Assembly (NCBI GenBank): GCA_965247705.1
Contig: CBDFHV010000084.1
Span: 248,001 to 312,000 of the forward strand
Direction of reading: 5' to 3'
Length of the DNA: 64,000 bases
Origin: CBDFHV01 sp965247705
Lineage (GTDB): Bacteria > Pseudomonadota > Alphaproteobacteria > Rhodospirillales > CAMCUA01
Below, piece by piece: positions 8,128 to 15,601 of the stretch. The position numbers were made by a program, and so were the translations under genes. The notes below the pieces were generated by a model, which ran no database searches, was not told the DNA's origin, and saw only the letters and a list, made by a program, of their open reading frames with translations. How positions within the stretch are numbered: position 1 is the stretch's first letter; every line of letters starts with the position of its first letter.

Positions 8128-9074
8128 CGCGCATTGTGGTCCCGGAGATCCTCCTCGTCGGCGCCGAGCCGGCGCAAGTGGAACCGGCCCTGGATGAACA
8201 CTTCACCGTCCATAAGATGGCCCGGGCGAAAGATCCCGACGCCCTCGTGGCGTCGGTCAAGGACCGGGTCCGCGGCGCGGTCACGGGAACCCTCATCGGG
8301 CTCGAAGGATCGCTGATCGACGCCCTTCCCAATTTGGAGATCATTGTCGTGTCCGGCGGCCACCTGGACCGAGTGGATGTTGCCCGGGCGCGGGCGCGGG
8401 GCATCCCGGTCACCAATACGCCCCACGTATCGGCCCCCGACGTGGCCGATTTCGGCATCGCGCTGCTGCTGGCTGTGTGCCGGCGGGTCCGGGAGGCCGA
8501 TCGTTTCGTTCGCGCCGGCGGCTGGCTCCACGGGTCCATGCCCTTCGGCCGCAGGGTCAGTGGCAAGCGGCTGGGTATCGTCGGCTTCGGCAGTATCGGG
8601 CGTATCGTCGCCCGGCGGGCGGAAGCCTTCGAGATGGCCGTCTGCTACTACGGCCCCCGCCGCAAGCCAGACGTGGCCTATCCGTTCTACGAGGACGTCG
8701 CGGCCATGGCCGCCGACATGGACTTTCTCATTCTGTCCTGCAAGATGAACGAAGAGACCCGTCACATGATCGACGCGCGGGTCCTCCATGCCCTGGGGCC
8801 CGAAGGCGTGCTGATCAACATCGCCCGGGGTGGCGTGGTCGATCAGGCAGCCCTGATCCAGGCCCTATCGGATGGGACTATCGCCGCCGCGGGATTGGAC
8901 GTCTTCGCCGACGAGCCCGATGTGCCGGAAGCGCTTTGCCGGATGGAAAATGTGGTCCTTCAGGCCCACGCCGCTGCTTTCACCATTGAAGGGAAAACCC
9001 GGATGGCGAACCTGGCGGTGGATAACCTGCTCGCCCACTTCGCGGGCAAGCCGCTGTTGACACCGGTTCCCTGA
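8124..9074 (+). CDS. D-isomer-specific 2-hydroxyacid dehydrogenase
   Basis: A 316-residue NAD(P)-dependent oxidoreductase that would interconvert a 2-oxoacid and a D-2-hydroxyacid. It carries the nucleotide-binding GFGSIG at 154-159 and the catalytic set Arg235 (NIARGGVVD), Glu264 (DVFADEPDVP) and His282 (LQAHAAAF; the usual PHIG context is altered). Arginines after the second strand (YYGPRRKPD, 176-184) suggest NADPH preference. The start ATG overlaps the stop of the CphA-like gene (ATGA), so the two are translationally coupled and probably act in one pathway. The substrate is unknown. Confidence 0.92.
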   Translation: MTRIVVPEILLVGAEPAQVEPALDEHFTVHKMARAKDPDALVASVKDRVRGAVTGTLIGLEGSLIDALPNLEIIVVSGGHLDRVDVARARARGIPVTNTPHVSAPDVADFGIALLLAVCRRVREADRFVRAGGWLHGSMPFGRRVSGKRLGIVGFGSIGRIVARRAEAFEMAVCYYGPRRKPDVAYPFYEDVAAMAADMDFLILSCKMNEETRHMIDARVLHALGPEGVLINIARGGVVDQAALIQALSDGTIAAAGLDVFADEPDVPEALCRMENVVLQAHAAAFTIEGKTRMANLAVDNLLAHFAGKPLLTPVP

Positions 9075-9104
9075 CCGTGATCAGCCGTCCGCCGTTTTCG
9101 CGAT

Positions 9105-9290
9105 TCAGGTGCCTCGGACCCACACCTGATAGGCGGTAATGTAGGCCTGGTAGCGCTCCATGGCGTCGCGTGTGCGGTTGAGGTGCGACGCGCCCGCGGC
9201 CGTCGCCGGTTCCTCCTTATCGGATACTTCGCCGACGGTCTTCGTCTGGGAAACGGGCGGCTCGATCTTTTGTTTCCGTTTGGCCTTCAT
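9105..9290 (-). CDS. Small hypothetical protein, 61 residues
   Basis: A Lys/Glu-rich N-terminus (MKAKRKQKIEPPVSQ) is followed by a possible helix (RDAMERYQAYITAYQVWV). No family is recognised. It fills the gap between convergent genes and has a weak G-rich stretch before its ATG. It could be a real small gene or a chance open frame. Confidence 0.35.
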   Translation of the reverse strand: MKAKRKQKIEPPVSQTKTVGEVSDKEEPATAAGASHLNRTRDAMERYQAYITAYQVWVRGT

Positions 9291-9398
9291 GTCCGGGTGC
9301 CCCGCTTTTCGTTGGAAGCGGCTTTATGGGGCAAACGGCCCCTTCCGTTCAGTGACGCCGGTCACAGGGAACGGTGCGGCGCCCCGGGGCTGTACCCG

Positions 9399-10157
9399 TC
9401 AACGGGCGTAATCGGAGTCCTCTCGATCCAGGACCCGCTTCAAGGCTTCCAGATGGCGGGCGCCCGAAACCGCGGCCGCCTTATCGAAGAACCCCTTGGC
9501 GGTCCGGCACAATTCCTCGGGCAAGGTGTGGAATGGTTGACCCGAGGACATGGCAAGAAGCTGAACCTGGCAGCTACGCTCCAGGTAGTACATGTGGTCG
9601 AAGGCCTCCGCCACCGTGTCGGCCACGCAGACGACCCCGTGGCAGGCCAGGAAAAGGACCGTCTTGTCCCCCATGACCGCGGCCATGCGCCGTCCCTCCT
9701 CGACGCCCGTGGCGATGCCGTTGAAGTCGTCGTCGTAGGCCGTGTCCTCGTAGAACCGGATCGAATTCTGGCTGCACATCGCCAGGCGCCCGCCCTTGAT
9801 GGTCGCCAACGCCGTAGCCCAGGGCGAATGGGTATGCAGCACGCAGCCGCCCCTCGGATGGGCCTGATGGATGGGAATATGGATTTTGGGGCCGGTGGAG
9901 ACCGGCAGTCCGTCCCCTTCGACGACATTGCCTTCGGCGTCCAGGACCAGGATGTCCCTGGCCGCCATGAGCGACCAGTGCTTGCCGCGAGGATTGAACA
10001 GAAACCGGTCAGTGGTGCCGGGAGCCCGCAGGGTCACGTGGTTGTCCACACCCTCGTTCAAGTCGAAACGGGCCAGCAGTTGCAGGACGGCGGCCAGATC
10101 GACGCGGGCCTGGCCAACGGCATCGACCCCGGGGGCCAGTTCGTGGACGACGGTCAT
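9399..10157 (-). CDS. Class II aldolase/adducin-family protein
   Basis: A 252-residue zinc-dependent aldolase-fold protein. It shows the N-terminal NHVTLRAPG substrate loop, the metal-binding HTH of VLHTHSPWATAL (about residues 107-109) and the later ACHGVVCVADTVAEAF block that carries the third His. Relatives include fuculose-phosphate and ribulose-phosphate aldolases/epimerases and many uncharacterised members. Phosphate-binding residues are not clear enough to assign a substrate. It stands alone on the minus strand. Confidence 0.88.
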   Translation of the reverse strand: MTVVHELAPGVDAVGQARVDLAAVLQLLARFDLNEGVDNHVTLRAPGTTDRFLFNPRGKHWSLMAARDILVLDAEGNVVEGDGLPVSTGPKIHIPIHQAHPRGGCVLHTHSPWATALATIKGGRLAMCSQNSIRFYEDTAYDDDFNGIATGVEEGRRMAAVMGDKTVLFLACHGVVCVADTVAEAFDHMYYLERSCQVQLLAMSSGQPFHTLPEELCRTAKGFFDKAAAVSGARHLEALKRVLDREDSDYAR

Positions 10158-10416
10158 GGCGCAATCTCCGACTTGGGAACAGGTGTCATCGCAAGCTTAA
10201 ATCTATTACGACGCCTCGCGCATCGCCACCCCGCGGCCGTGGGCCATGGCATCGGGGCCAAGGGAACCTGCCGGCATGGGTAGCGGGCCTCGATGGCCCA
10301 TCCTATCCAGGCGAGCAGGGTTCGTCACAATCGTCTTGGAATGGGCTTCCATTGCCGCTAGACCACACGCCAGAAGGGCCACGGCCCCGTTCCGATCTTG
10401 CGGAGTCCAAGAACCC

Positions 10417-10596
10417 ATGGCCACGGAGGCGAAACCATCGCCGGCGGGCCCCGCCGAAGGCGCCCCCCCGGCGCGACCTCGACGCCGCGGGACTCGATGG
10501 GGCTTGCCGTGGCGCTATGCGGTGGCCCTGCACTTGGCGATCGCCGTCCTGATCGCCGGTGTCGTCGCCTGGCAAGTGGCGAATATTCTCGACTGA
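10417..10596 (+). CDS. Small single-pass membrane protein, 59 residues
   Basis: A Pro/Ala/Arg-rich cytoplasmic head (MATEAKPSPAGPAEG, then PPARPRRRGTRWG) is followed by one membrane helix at about residues 37-58 (YAVALHLAIAVLIAGVVAWQ) that ends the protein. Positively charged residues before the helix predict N-in orientation. No family is recognised. The frame stays open upstream, but this ATG gives the sensible topology. The 259 bp before it (10158-10416) hold nothing I can support. Confidence 0.5.
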   Translation: MATEAKPSPAGPAEGAPPARPRRRGTRWGLPWRYAVALHLAIAVLIAGVVAWQVANILD

Positions 10597-10635
10597 CCGG
10601 GAAAGAACCCCGTTTACAATTTGATGACACTTTGG

Positions 10636-10656
10636 TGCGTACCGTGGTCGTACGCA
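10636..10656. promoter_or_regulatory. Perfect dyad TGCGTAC-N7-GTACGCA
   Basis: The 7-bp arms at 10636-10642 and 10650-10656 lie about 24 bp before a small ORF with a good ribosome-binding site, in a locally AT-richer stretch (GTTTACAATTTGATGACAC). It could be an operator for a dimeric repressor or an RNA hairpin. No known consensus is claimed. Confidence 0.35.
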
Positions 10657-10679
10657 TCCGCGGAGAAGGATCCCGGTTC

Positions 10680-10820
10680 ATGCCCCAACCCAGCATTGTC
10701 GAATACCGCGACCTCGTCGCCCAATGGGCCGCCGCGCAAGGGGCGTCTCGGCCCGCCCCGTCGGCGCCGTCATCGAACGCCGTCCGTCACCCGAAGCGGT
10801 CCGCGCCGTCGAAAGGCTGA
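10680..10820 (+). CDS. Small hypothetical protein, 46 residues
   Basis: The ATG is preceded at suitable distance by GGAGAAGGA, the main reason to take it seriously. The product begins MPQPSIVEYRDLVAQWAAAQ and ends in a basic, Ser/Pro-rich tail. No family is recognised. It lies between the small membrane protein and the TauE-type exporter, downstream of a perfect dyad. Confidence 0.38.
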   Translation: MPQPSIVEYRDLVAQWAAAQGASRPAPSAPSSNAVRHPKRSAPSKG

Positions 10821-10853
10821 GACGCCGGCCTTTCAAGACGGGAGCAGGCTGGC

Positions 10854-11603
10854 GTGGGCGGCCTCGGGATCGAGGTGCTGGCCGCGATAGCCGTCGTCCT
10901 GCTCCTCGGCGGTACCGTCAAGGGCGCCATGGGGGTCGGTCTGCCCCTGATCGCCGTGCCGGGCATGGCCATGCTGGTGGACGTGCCCACGGCGGTGGCG
11001 GTGATGATCGTTCCCATCGTCGTCTCCAACCTGTGGCAGGCCTTGCATCTGGGATGGCCGGGCGCCCTCCTGAGACGGTTCTGGCCGCTGATCCTGACCA
11101 TGATCGCCGCCCTGTGGTGGGCTTCGGGCTTCGTCGCCACGGCCGATGCCCGGCTGCTCTCTGGAATCCTCGGCGCCATGGTGATCCTGTTCGCCGGGCT
11201 GGAATTGGCTTCGGTACGGATCCGCGTTCCCCCAGGTGGCGAGCGGCCCGCGGGATTGATCGTCGGGGCCCTGTCCGGGATCACCGGTGGTTTGTCCACG
11301 GTCTTCGCGCCGCCCCTGATTCTATTCCTGGTCGCCCTCGATCTGCGCAAGGACGCCTTCGTGCAGGCCATCGGCACCCTGTTCTTCGTTGGCTCGGCCC
11401 CCCTGCTGGCGTTCTATGGGCTGCATGGGGTGCTGAACGGCGATAACGTGTGGTTGTCGGCGCTGGCCTGCGTGCCCGTCCTGGGCGGTCTGGCGGCCGG
11501 CCAGCGCCTGCGTGACCGCATCCCCCAGGAGCGATTTCGCCGGCTGTTGCTGGTGCTGCTCCTGCTGATCGGCGCCAACCTTCTGCGCCGGGCTTTGGTT
11601 TGA
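10854..11603 (+). CDS. TauE/SafE-family anion exporter
   Basis: A 249-residue polytopic membrane protein starting at GTG after GGAGCAGG. It shows the family's internal duplication: VKGAMGVGLPLIAVPGMAML near residue 23 is echoed by LSGITGGLSTVFAPPLILF near residue 140, with about eight hydrophobic segments. Family members export sulfite, sulfoacetate or other organosulfur and organic anions. It is followed, with a short overlap-length gap, by a SelA-like PLP enzyme, suggesting that the exported anion is linked to that enzyme's reaction. The substrate is unknown. Confidence 0.88.
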   Translation: MGGLGIEVLAAIAVVLLLGGTVKGAMGVGLPLIAVPGMAMLVDVPTAVAVMIVPIVVSNLWQALHLGWPGALLRRFWPLILTMIAALWWASGFVATADARLLSGILGAMVILFAGLELASVRIRVPPGGERPAGLIVGALSGITGGLSTVFAPPLILFLVALDLRKDAFVQAIGTLFFVGSAPLLAFYGLHGVLNGDNVWLSALACVPVLGGLAAGQRLRDRIPQERFRRLLLVLLLLIGANLLRRALV

Positions 11604-11629
11604 CCGCCTGCCAGCGAAAGGATTGCCCC

Positions 11630-12838
11630 ATGAGCGTCTACGACCGTTTTGGCGTCATCCAGCGGATCAATGCCGCCGGTACCCTGACCCGCCTCGGCGG
11701 CACTCTCATGGAGCCCGAGGTGCAGGACGCCATGCGCGAGGCCGCCGGTTCCTTCGTCGACATGGCGGAGCTTCAGGCCGCCGCCAGCCGCGTCATCGCC
11801 GAGGCAACCGGCGCCGAGGCCGGAATCGTCACCTCGGGGGCCGCCGCCGCCCTCACCCTGGGCACCGCCGCCTGCATTGCCGGCCTGGACGCGGCCCGCA
11901 TGGACCGCCTGCCGGACACGGACGGCATGGCCGATCAGGTGATCATGTGCCGCATGCACCGCACCGGCTACGATCACGCCATTCGCGCCGCCGGCGCCCG
12001 CATCGTCGAGGTGGGGTTCAACGACCGGGGCACCGGCGCCGGGGTGCGCGGCGTGGAGCCGTGGGAGATCGAGGCGGCGATCACGCCCGAAACCGTGGCC
12101 ATCGCCTATGCCGCCACCCCCCAAGGGCAGCCGCCGCTCCCCGAAGTGGCGGCGGTGGCCGAGGCCCGGGGCCTGCCGGTCATTGTCGATGCCGCCGCCC
12201 AGCTGCCGCCGCGGAAAAACCTGCGCCGTTACATCGCCGAGGGCGCCAGCCTGGTTGCCTACAGCGGCGGCAAGGCCATCCGCGGCCCCCAGAGCAGCGG
12301 CATTCTCGCCGGGCGGAGGGACCTGATCGCCTCGGCCGCCCTGCAGATGCTGGACATGGACGTCTCGCCCGCTACCTGGGCGCCGCCGGCCGACCTCATT
12401 CCCCGGGACGCCCTGCGTGGTATTCCCCACCACGGGCTCGGCCGCGGCTTCAAGGTTGGCAAGGAGGAGATCGCCGGCCTGATGGTGGCCCTCGAGCGCT
12501 TCGGACAACGGGACCTTGCGGCCGAGACGACGGTCCACGAGGCCCGACTACAGACCATTGCCAGCGCCCTGGAAGCGGTTCCCCATTGCCGCTGCCGGAT
12601 CGTCCCACCAGGGGACGCCGGCCGCTGGCCCGAGTTGGCGGTCAGCCTCGACGAGGCGGCCCTGGGTCGCGACGTCGCCGCGGTGAGCCGGGCGCTGATG
12701 GCCGGCAGCCCGCCAATCCACGCCGGCGAAGGCCGAACCACCGAGGGCGTGCTGACCATCAAGCCCGACGGCCTCAGGGACGGTGACGAGGCGATCATCG
12801 CCGAGCGGCTGGTCGCGGCCCTGACACGGGGTTCCTGA
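11630..12838 (+). CDS. SelA-like PLP-dependent enzyme (fold type I)
   Basis: A 402-residue protein from the ATG at 11630 (GAAAGGA upstream); an ATG 30 bp earlier would overlap the exporter. It resembles the selenocysteine synthase / D-glucosaminate-6-phosphate ammonia-lyase family: GVIQRINAAGTLTRLGG at the N-terminus, ATGAEAGIVTSGAAAALTLG for cofactor phosphate binding, PVIVDAAAQLPP with the PLP-ring Asp, and YSGGKAIRGPQSSGIL with the Schiff-base Lys. Since it sits with an exporter and not with selB, a metabolic lyase role is more likely than selenocysteine synthesis. The substrate is unknown. Confidence 0.85.
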   Translation: MSVYDRFGVIQRINAAGTLTRLGGTLMEPEVQDAMREAAGSFVDMAELQAAASRVIAEATGAEAGIVTSGAAAALTLGTAACIAGLDAARMDRLPDTDGMADQVIMCRMHRTGYDHAIRAAGARIVEVGFNDRGTGAGVRGVEPWEIEAAITPETVAIAYAATPQGQPPLPEVAAVAEARGLPVIVDAAAQLPPRKNLRRYIAEGASLVAYSGGKAIRGPQSSGILAGRRDLIASAALQMLDMDVSPATWAPPADLIPRDALRGIPHHGLGRGFKVGKEEIAGLMVALERFGQRDLAAETTVHEARLQTIASALEAVPHCRCRIVPPGDAGRWPELAVSLDEAALGRDVAAVSRALMAGSPPIHAGEGRTTEGVLTIKPDGLRDGDEAIIAERLVAALTRGS

Positions 12839-12860
12839 GGCGAAGTTCCGCCGATCATGG

Positions 12861-12866
12861 TATAAT
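12861..12866 (+). promoter_or_regulatory. Candidate -10 element TATAAT
   Basis: An exact TATAAT in otherwise GC-rich DNA, 45 bp before the TTG start of the CHAT gene. No good -35 hexamer is seen upstream (GAGGCG at about the right spacing), so it is only a candidate. Confidence 0.35.
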
Positions 12867-12910
12867 CGGCCCGGGCCGCGCCGGACGTTCACGGATTCCG
12901 GGCAAGGAAA

Positions 12911-15208
12911 TTGAACAGAACGACACTGATTCGAGCGGTCTGCGCGGCCTTGTTTCTTTGCGCCGCGGCGGTCTCTCAAGCGGCGGAGACCCTGCTTTCG
13001 ACGGTGGAAGCCTTCGTCGCGGCCCGGGACGGGGGCGATGACAGGCGCGCCCTGGCCATCGCCCGCCGTGTGCTCGACCACAGCCGGCAAGACCCGGACT
13101 CCGACGGGGAAACCCGCTCCTACCTGCTGGAGAGCGTTGCTGCCTTCCTCGCCGATGTGGACCGGTGGGACGAAGCGGAGGCCCTGCTGCGCGAATCCCT
13201 GCGCCTGCGCCAGGCGGCGGTCGGGCCGTGGCATGGCTCGCTGGCTTCTTTGCTGGACGGCTTGACCAACGCGCTGGTCCTCCAGGAGCGGGCCGCCGAG
13301 GCGGAACCCTTCGTGCGCCGGGCGCTGGCCATCCGGGAGCGGGACAAGGGACCCGAAAGCCTGGAAGCGGCGATGACCCTGTGGGACCTGGCCGAAGTCT
13401 ATGGCGCCCAAGGCCGAAAGGCGGATGCCGAACGGTTGACGGCCCGCGCCGAGGCCATCGCCGAGGCTCATGGCCCGCTGCCCGACTTCGCCACCGCCGC
13501 CGGGGCGGCAACGGAAGGTCCAGCGGCCTGCCGCCACGACCGGGCCTTGGTCACCTGGTGCGCGCTGGGCAAGGGTGACCGGCGCCGGCAGGCGGGCCTT
13601 TCCCGCTTCCCCACCGTGGAGGCGCCCGAGCGGGTGGTGGCGGGGGTGCCCTTCGCCGTCCAGGTGTCCCTGACCGAGGACGAGATCACCCCACAGGTGC
13701 GCCTGCGCCCCGCCCCCGGCGGGTCGGCCACCGACGCTGGCGCCCTACGGCTTGACGCGACAGGGGGCACCGACGGGGTGACCATCGACGTGGTCCTGTC
13801 GGCCTCCGGCTTCGATTTCCCCGACGGCCGCAACAAGGCCGCGATCCTGGTCCCCCGGGACGGGGATTCCACCCCCGCTCTGTTCACAATTGTCGCCCGG
13901 GCCGAAGACGCCCTGAATCCCCAACGCAAGATTTTCGCCACCCTGTGGCGGGACGGCGCCTATCTCGCCCGCCTGACCCGCGCCATCACCGTGACCGACA
14001 GGCCGCGACCGACCGCCGCGGCGGATCGGGCCGGTGAAGCCGTGCCCTGGAACTTCGACACCGCGGCCGGCGACCCGGCGTCGGAGCCGGTGCGCCTGGA
14101 CGAGGCCTTCCAGGCGCCGGACCTGACGGTATTCCTGTTCGGCGGCGGGGAGGGGGGCGAGGCGGGTCAGGTGATCGTTCAGTCGCCCCACCTGCAGGTC
14201 TCCCGCCACGGCTACGCCACGCCGCGGGGCCTCAGGGATTGGCTGGCGGGCCAATACGCGGCCATGTTGCGGTTAGCGGCCCAACGGGACCCGGACCGCC
14301 GGCGGATGCAAGGTGTGGCCTTCATGGGCGGCTTCGGCGCCAAGCTGTGGCGGGAATTCGCTCCCATCCCAGTCAAGGAGGCCTTCTGGCTGCTGGACGA
14401 AAAGCTGGGCGAGGACTTCCGCAGCGTCCAGGTCTACACCGACGACCCCTCGCTGCCATGGGAGCTCATGCGGCCCGCTCGTCCCGGGGCAGAGCCGCGG
14501 GATTTTCTCGGCGTTACCCACCGCATCGCCCGCTGGCACGTGAGCGACAGCGGCGACCAGCTCGGCCGGCCGCCCCAGGGGGTCGCCATCGCCAACCTCC
14601 TGGCCGTGGCCCCGGCCTACAAGGGCCGCGCCCGTCTGCCGGCCCAGGCCCGCGAAATGGAGACTCTTTCCTCGGTCGCCGGATTCCGCCAGATTCCCGG
14701 GGATTTCGAGGCGTTTTCCGCCCTGATCGCCGATCGGCCCGACGGCACCATCCATTTCTCCGGCCACGGCCAGGTGCGGGAGGAGAATGGAGCGGCGGAA
14801 TACGCCATCCTGCTCGGCGACGGGGCGCTGGACCTGACAACCTGGCGGGGCCTCGCCGCCGGCCGCGGGCTCGGCAGTCCCCTGTTCTTTTTCAACGCCT
14901 GCGACATCGGCCGCGCCGACAGGGTCGCCAACTTCGTCGACGGCTGGGCGCCGGCGGTCCTCGAGGCCGGCGCCAGCGGCTACATCGGTGGCCTGTGGCC
15001 CCTCAGCGACTCTGGCGCCTACGATTTCGCCGCCACTTTCTACGGCGCCCTCGAAAAGGACCTGCGCACAAGCCCCGTCTACATCGCCGACCTCCTGCGC
15101 CAGGCCCGGACCCGATTCTACGACACCGGCGACCCCACCTACCTGGCCTACGGCTTCTACGGCGACGTCAACCTGCGCCTGGATCGGGATTGGGGGAAGG
15201 GGATGTGA
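12911..15208 (+). CDS. Secreted TPR-CHAT (caspase-like) protein
   Basis: The TTG start at 12911 follows GGCAAGGAAA and gives 765 residues with a clear signal peptide (NRTTLIRAVCAALFLCAAAV, cleavage near SQAAE). Residues about 28-200 are tetratricopeptide-type helical repeats (RDGGDDRRALAIARRVLDHS; RWDEAEALLRESLRLRQA; RAAEAEPFVRRALAIRE). Residues about 220-460 look beta-rich and unassigned. Residues about 480-760 are a CHAT domain with the dyad His619 (IHFSGHGQV) and Cys664 (FFFNACDIGRADR), then GYIGGLWPLSDSGAYDFA. Both catalytic residues are present, so it may be an active peptidase of the C14/CHAT clan. Export to the envelope is unusual, since many CHAT proteases act in the cytoplasm. A terminator follows. 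Confidence 0.9.
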   Translation: MNRTTLIRAVCAALFLCAAAVSQAAETLLSTVEAFVAARDGGDDRRALAIARRVLDHSRQDPDSDGETRSYLLESVAAFLADVDRWDEAEALLRESLRLRQAAVGPWHGSLASLLDGLTNALVLQERAAEAEPFVRRALAIRERDKGPESLEAAMTLWDLAEVYGAQGRKADAERLTARAEAIAEAHGPLPDFATAAGAATEGPAACRHDRALVTWCALGKGDRRRQAGLSRFPTVEAPERVVAGVPFAVQVSLTEDEITPQVRLRPAPGGSATDAGALRLDATGGTDGVTIDVVLSASGFDFPDGRNKAAILVPRDGDSTPALFTIVARAEDALNPQRKIFATLWRDGAYLARLTRAITVTDRPRPTAAADRAGEAVPWNFDTAAGDPASEPVRLDEAFQAPDLTVFLFGGGEGGEAGQVIVQSPHLQVSRHGYATPRGLRDWLAGQYAAMLRLAAQRDPDRRRMQGVAFMGGFGAKLWREFAPIPVKEAFWLLDEKLGEDFRSVQVYTDDPSLPWELMRPARPGAEPRDFLGVTHRIARWHVSDSGDQLGRPPQGVAIANLLAVAPAYKGRARLPAQAREMETLSSVAGFRQIPGDFEAFSALIADRPDGTIHFSGHGQVREENGAAEYAILLGDGALDLTTWRGLAAGRGLGSPLFFFNACDIGRADRVANFVDGWAPAVLEAGASGYIGGLWPLSDSGAYDFAATFYGALEKDLRTSPVYIADLLRQARTRFYDTGDPTYLAYGFYGDVNLRLDRDWGKGM

Positions 15209-15266
15209 CGGTTGGACCTGACCGCCACCACCTTTTTCCAGTTACTCAGTGTCCCTTGGTATAAGA

Positions 15267-15297
15267 CCTTCAACCACCGTGGCTTGAAGGCTTTTTT
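15267..15297 (+). terminator. Rho-independent terminator of the CHAT gene
   Basis: The stem CCTTCAACCAC / GTGGCTTGAAGG (15267-15290, one unpaired base) is followed by CTTTTTT (15291-15297), about 60 bp after the stop. Confidence 0.82.
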
Positions 15298-15399
15298 CAA
15301 AACCAGATCCCTATTCGCAGCTCCTCGAAATTCGTCATGCGCGGACATCGATCCACTGCTGTCCGGTTAAGCCCGCGGCCGCCGTAACGCCCTCTGATC

Positions 15400-15483
15400 G
15401 TCATGGCCGTGCTTGACACGGGCATCCACGGAACAAGGCGGATTGTGGATCAGTGGATACGCGGATCGAAATCCGCCTATGAC
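15400..15483. repeat. Degenerate palindromic intergenic repeat (REP/BIME-like)
   Basis: The unit begins GTCATGGCCGTGCTTGACACGG and ends in a hairpin (GCGGAT..ATCCGC) plus CCTATGAC, so the ends are inverted GTCAT/ATGAC. It is the same architecture as 27621-27714 and 20980-21079. It fills most of the 393-bp gap between the CHAT gene and the hybrid kinase gene. I see nothing else in that gap apart from the terminator. Confidence 0.5.
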
Positions 15484-15601
15484 GGACGGGGAAACGAAGG
15501 GATCCGCGGTGTGGTGCGGGCGAAACCGTGAGTCAGATCGCTCGCTCGCAGAAACTGGATGGTCGGCACCGACCCCGGTCGATCGATGGCGGCCCGTTCC
15601 A

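Noticed and set aside
10206..10424. 72-codon minus-strand frame upstream of the class II aldolase
   Set aside because: No family, signal peptide or clear ribosome-binding site; it overlaps the start of the small membrane protein on the other strand.
11630..12838. Selenocysteine synthase (selA)
   Set aside because: The SelA-like fold is clear, but no selB or tRNA-Sec is nearby and the partner is an exporter. A related lyase is more likely.
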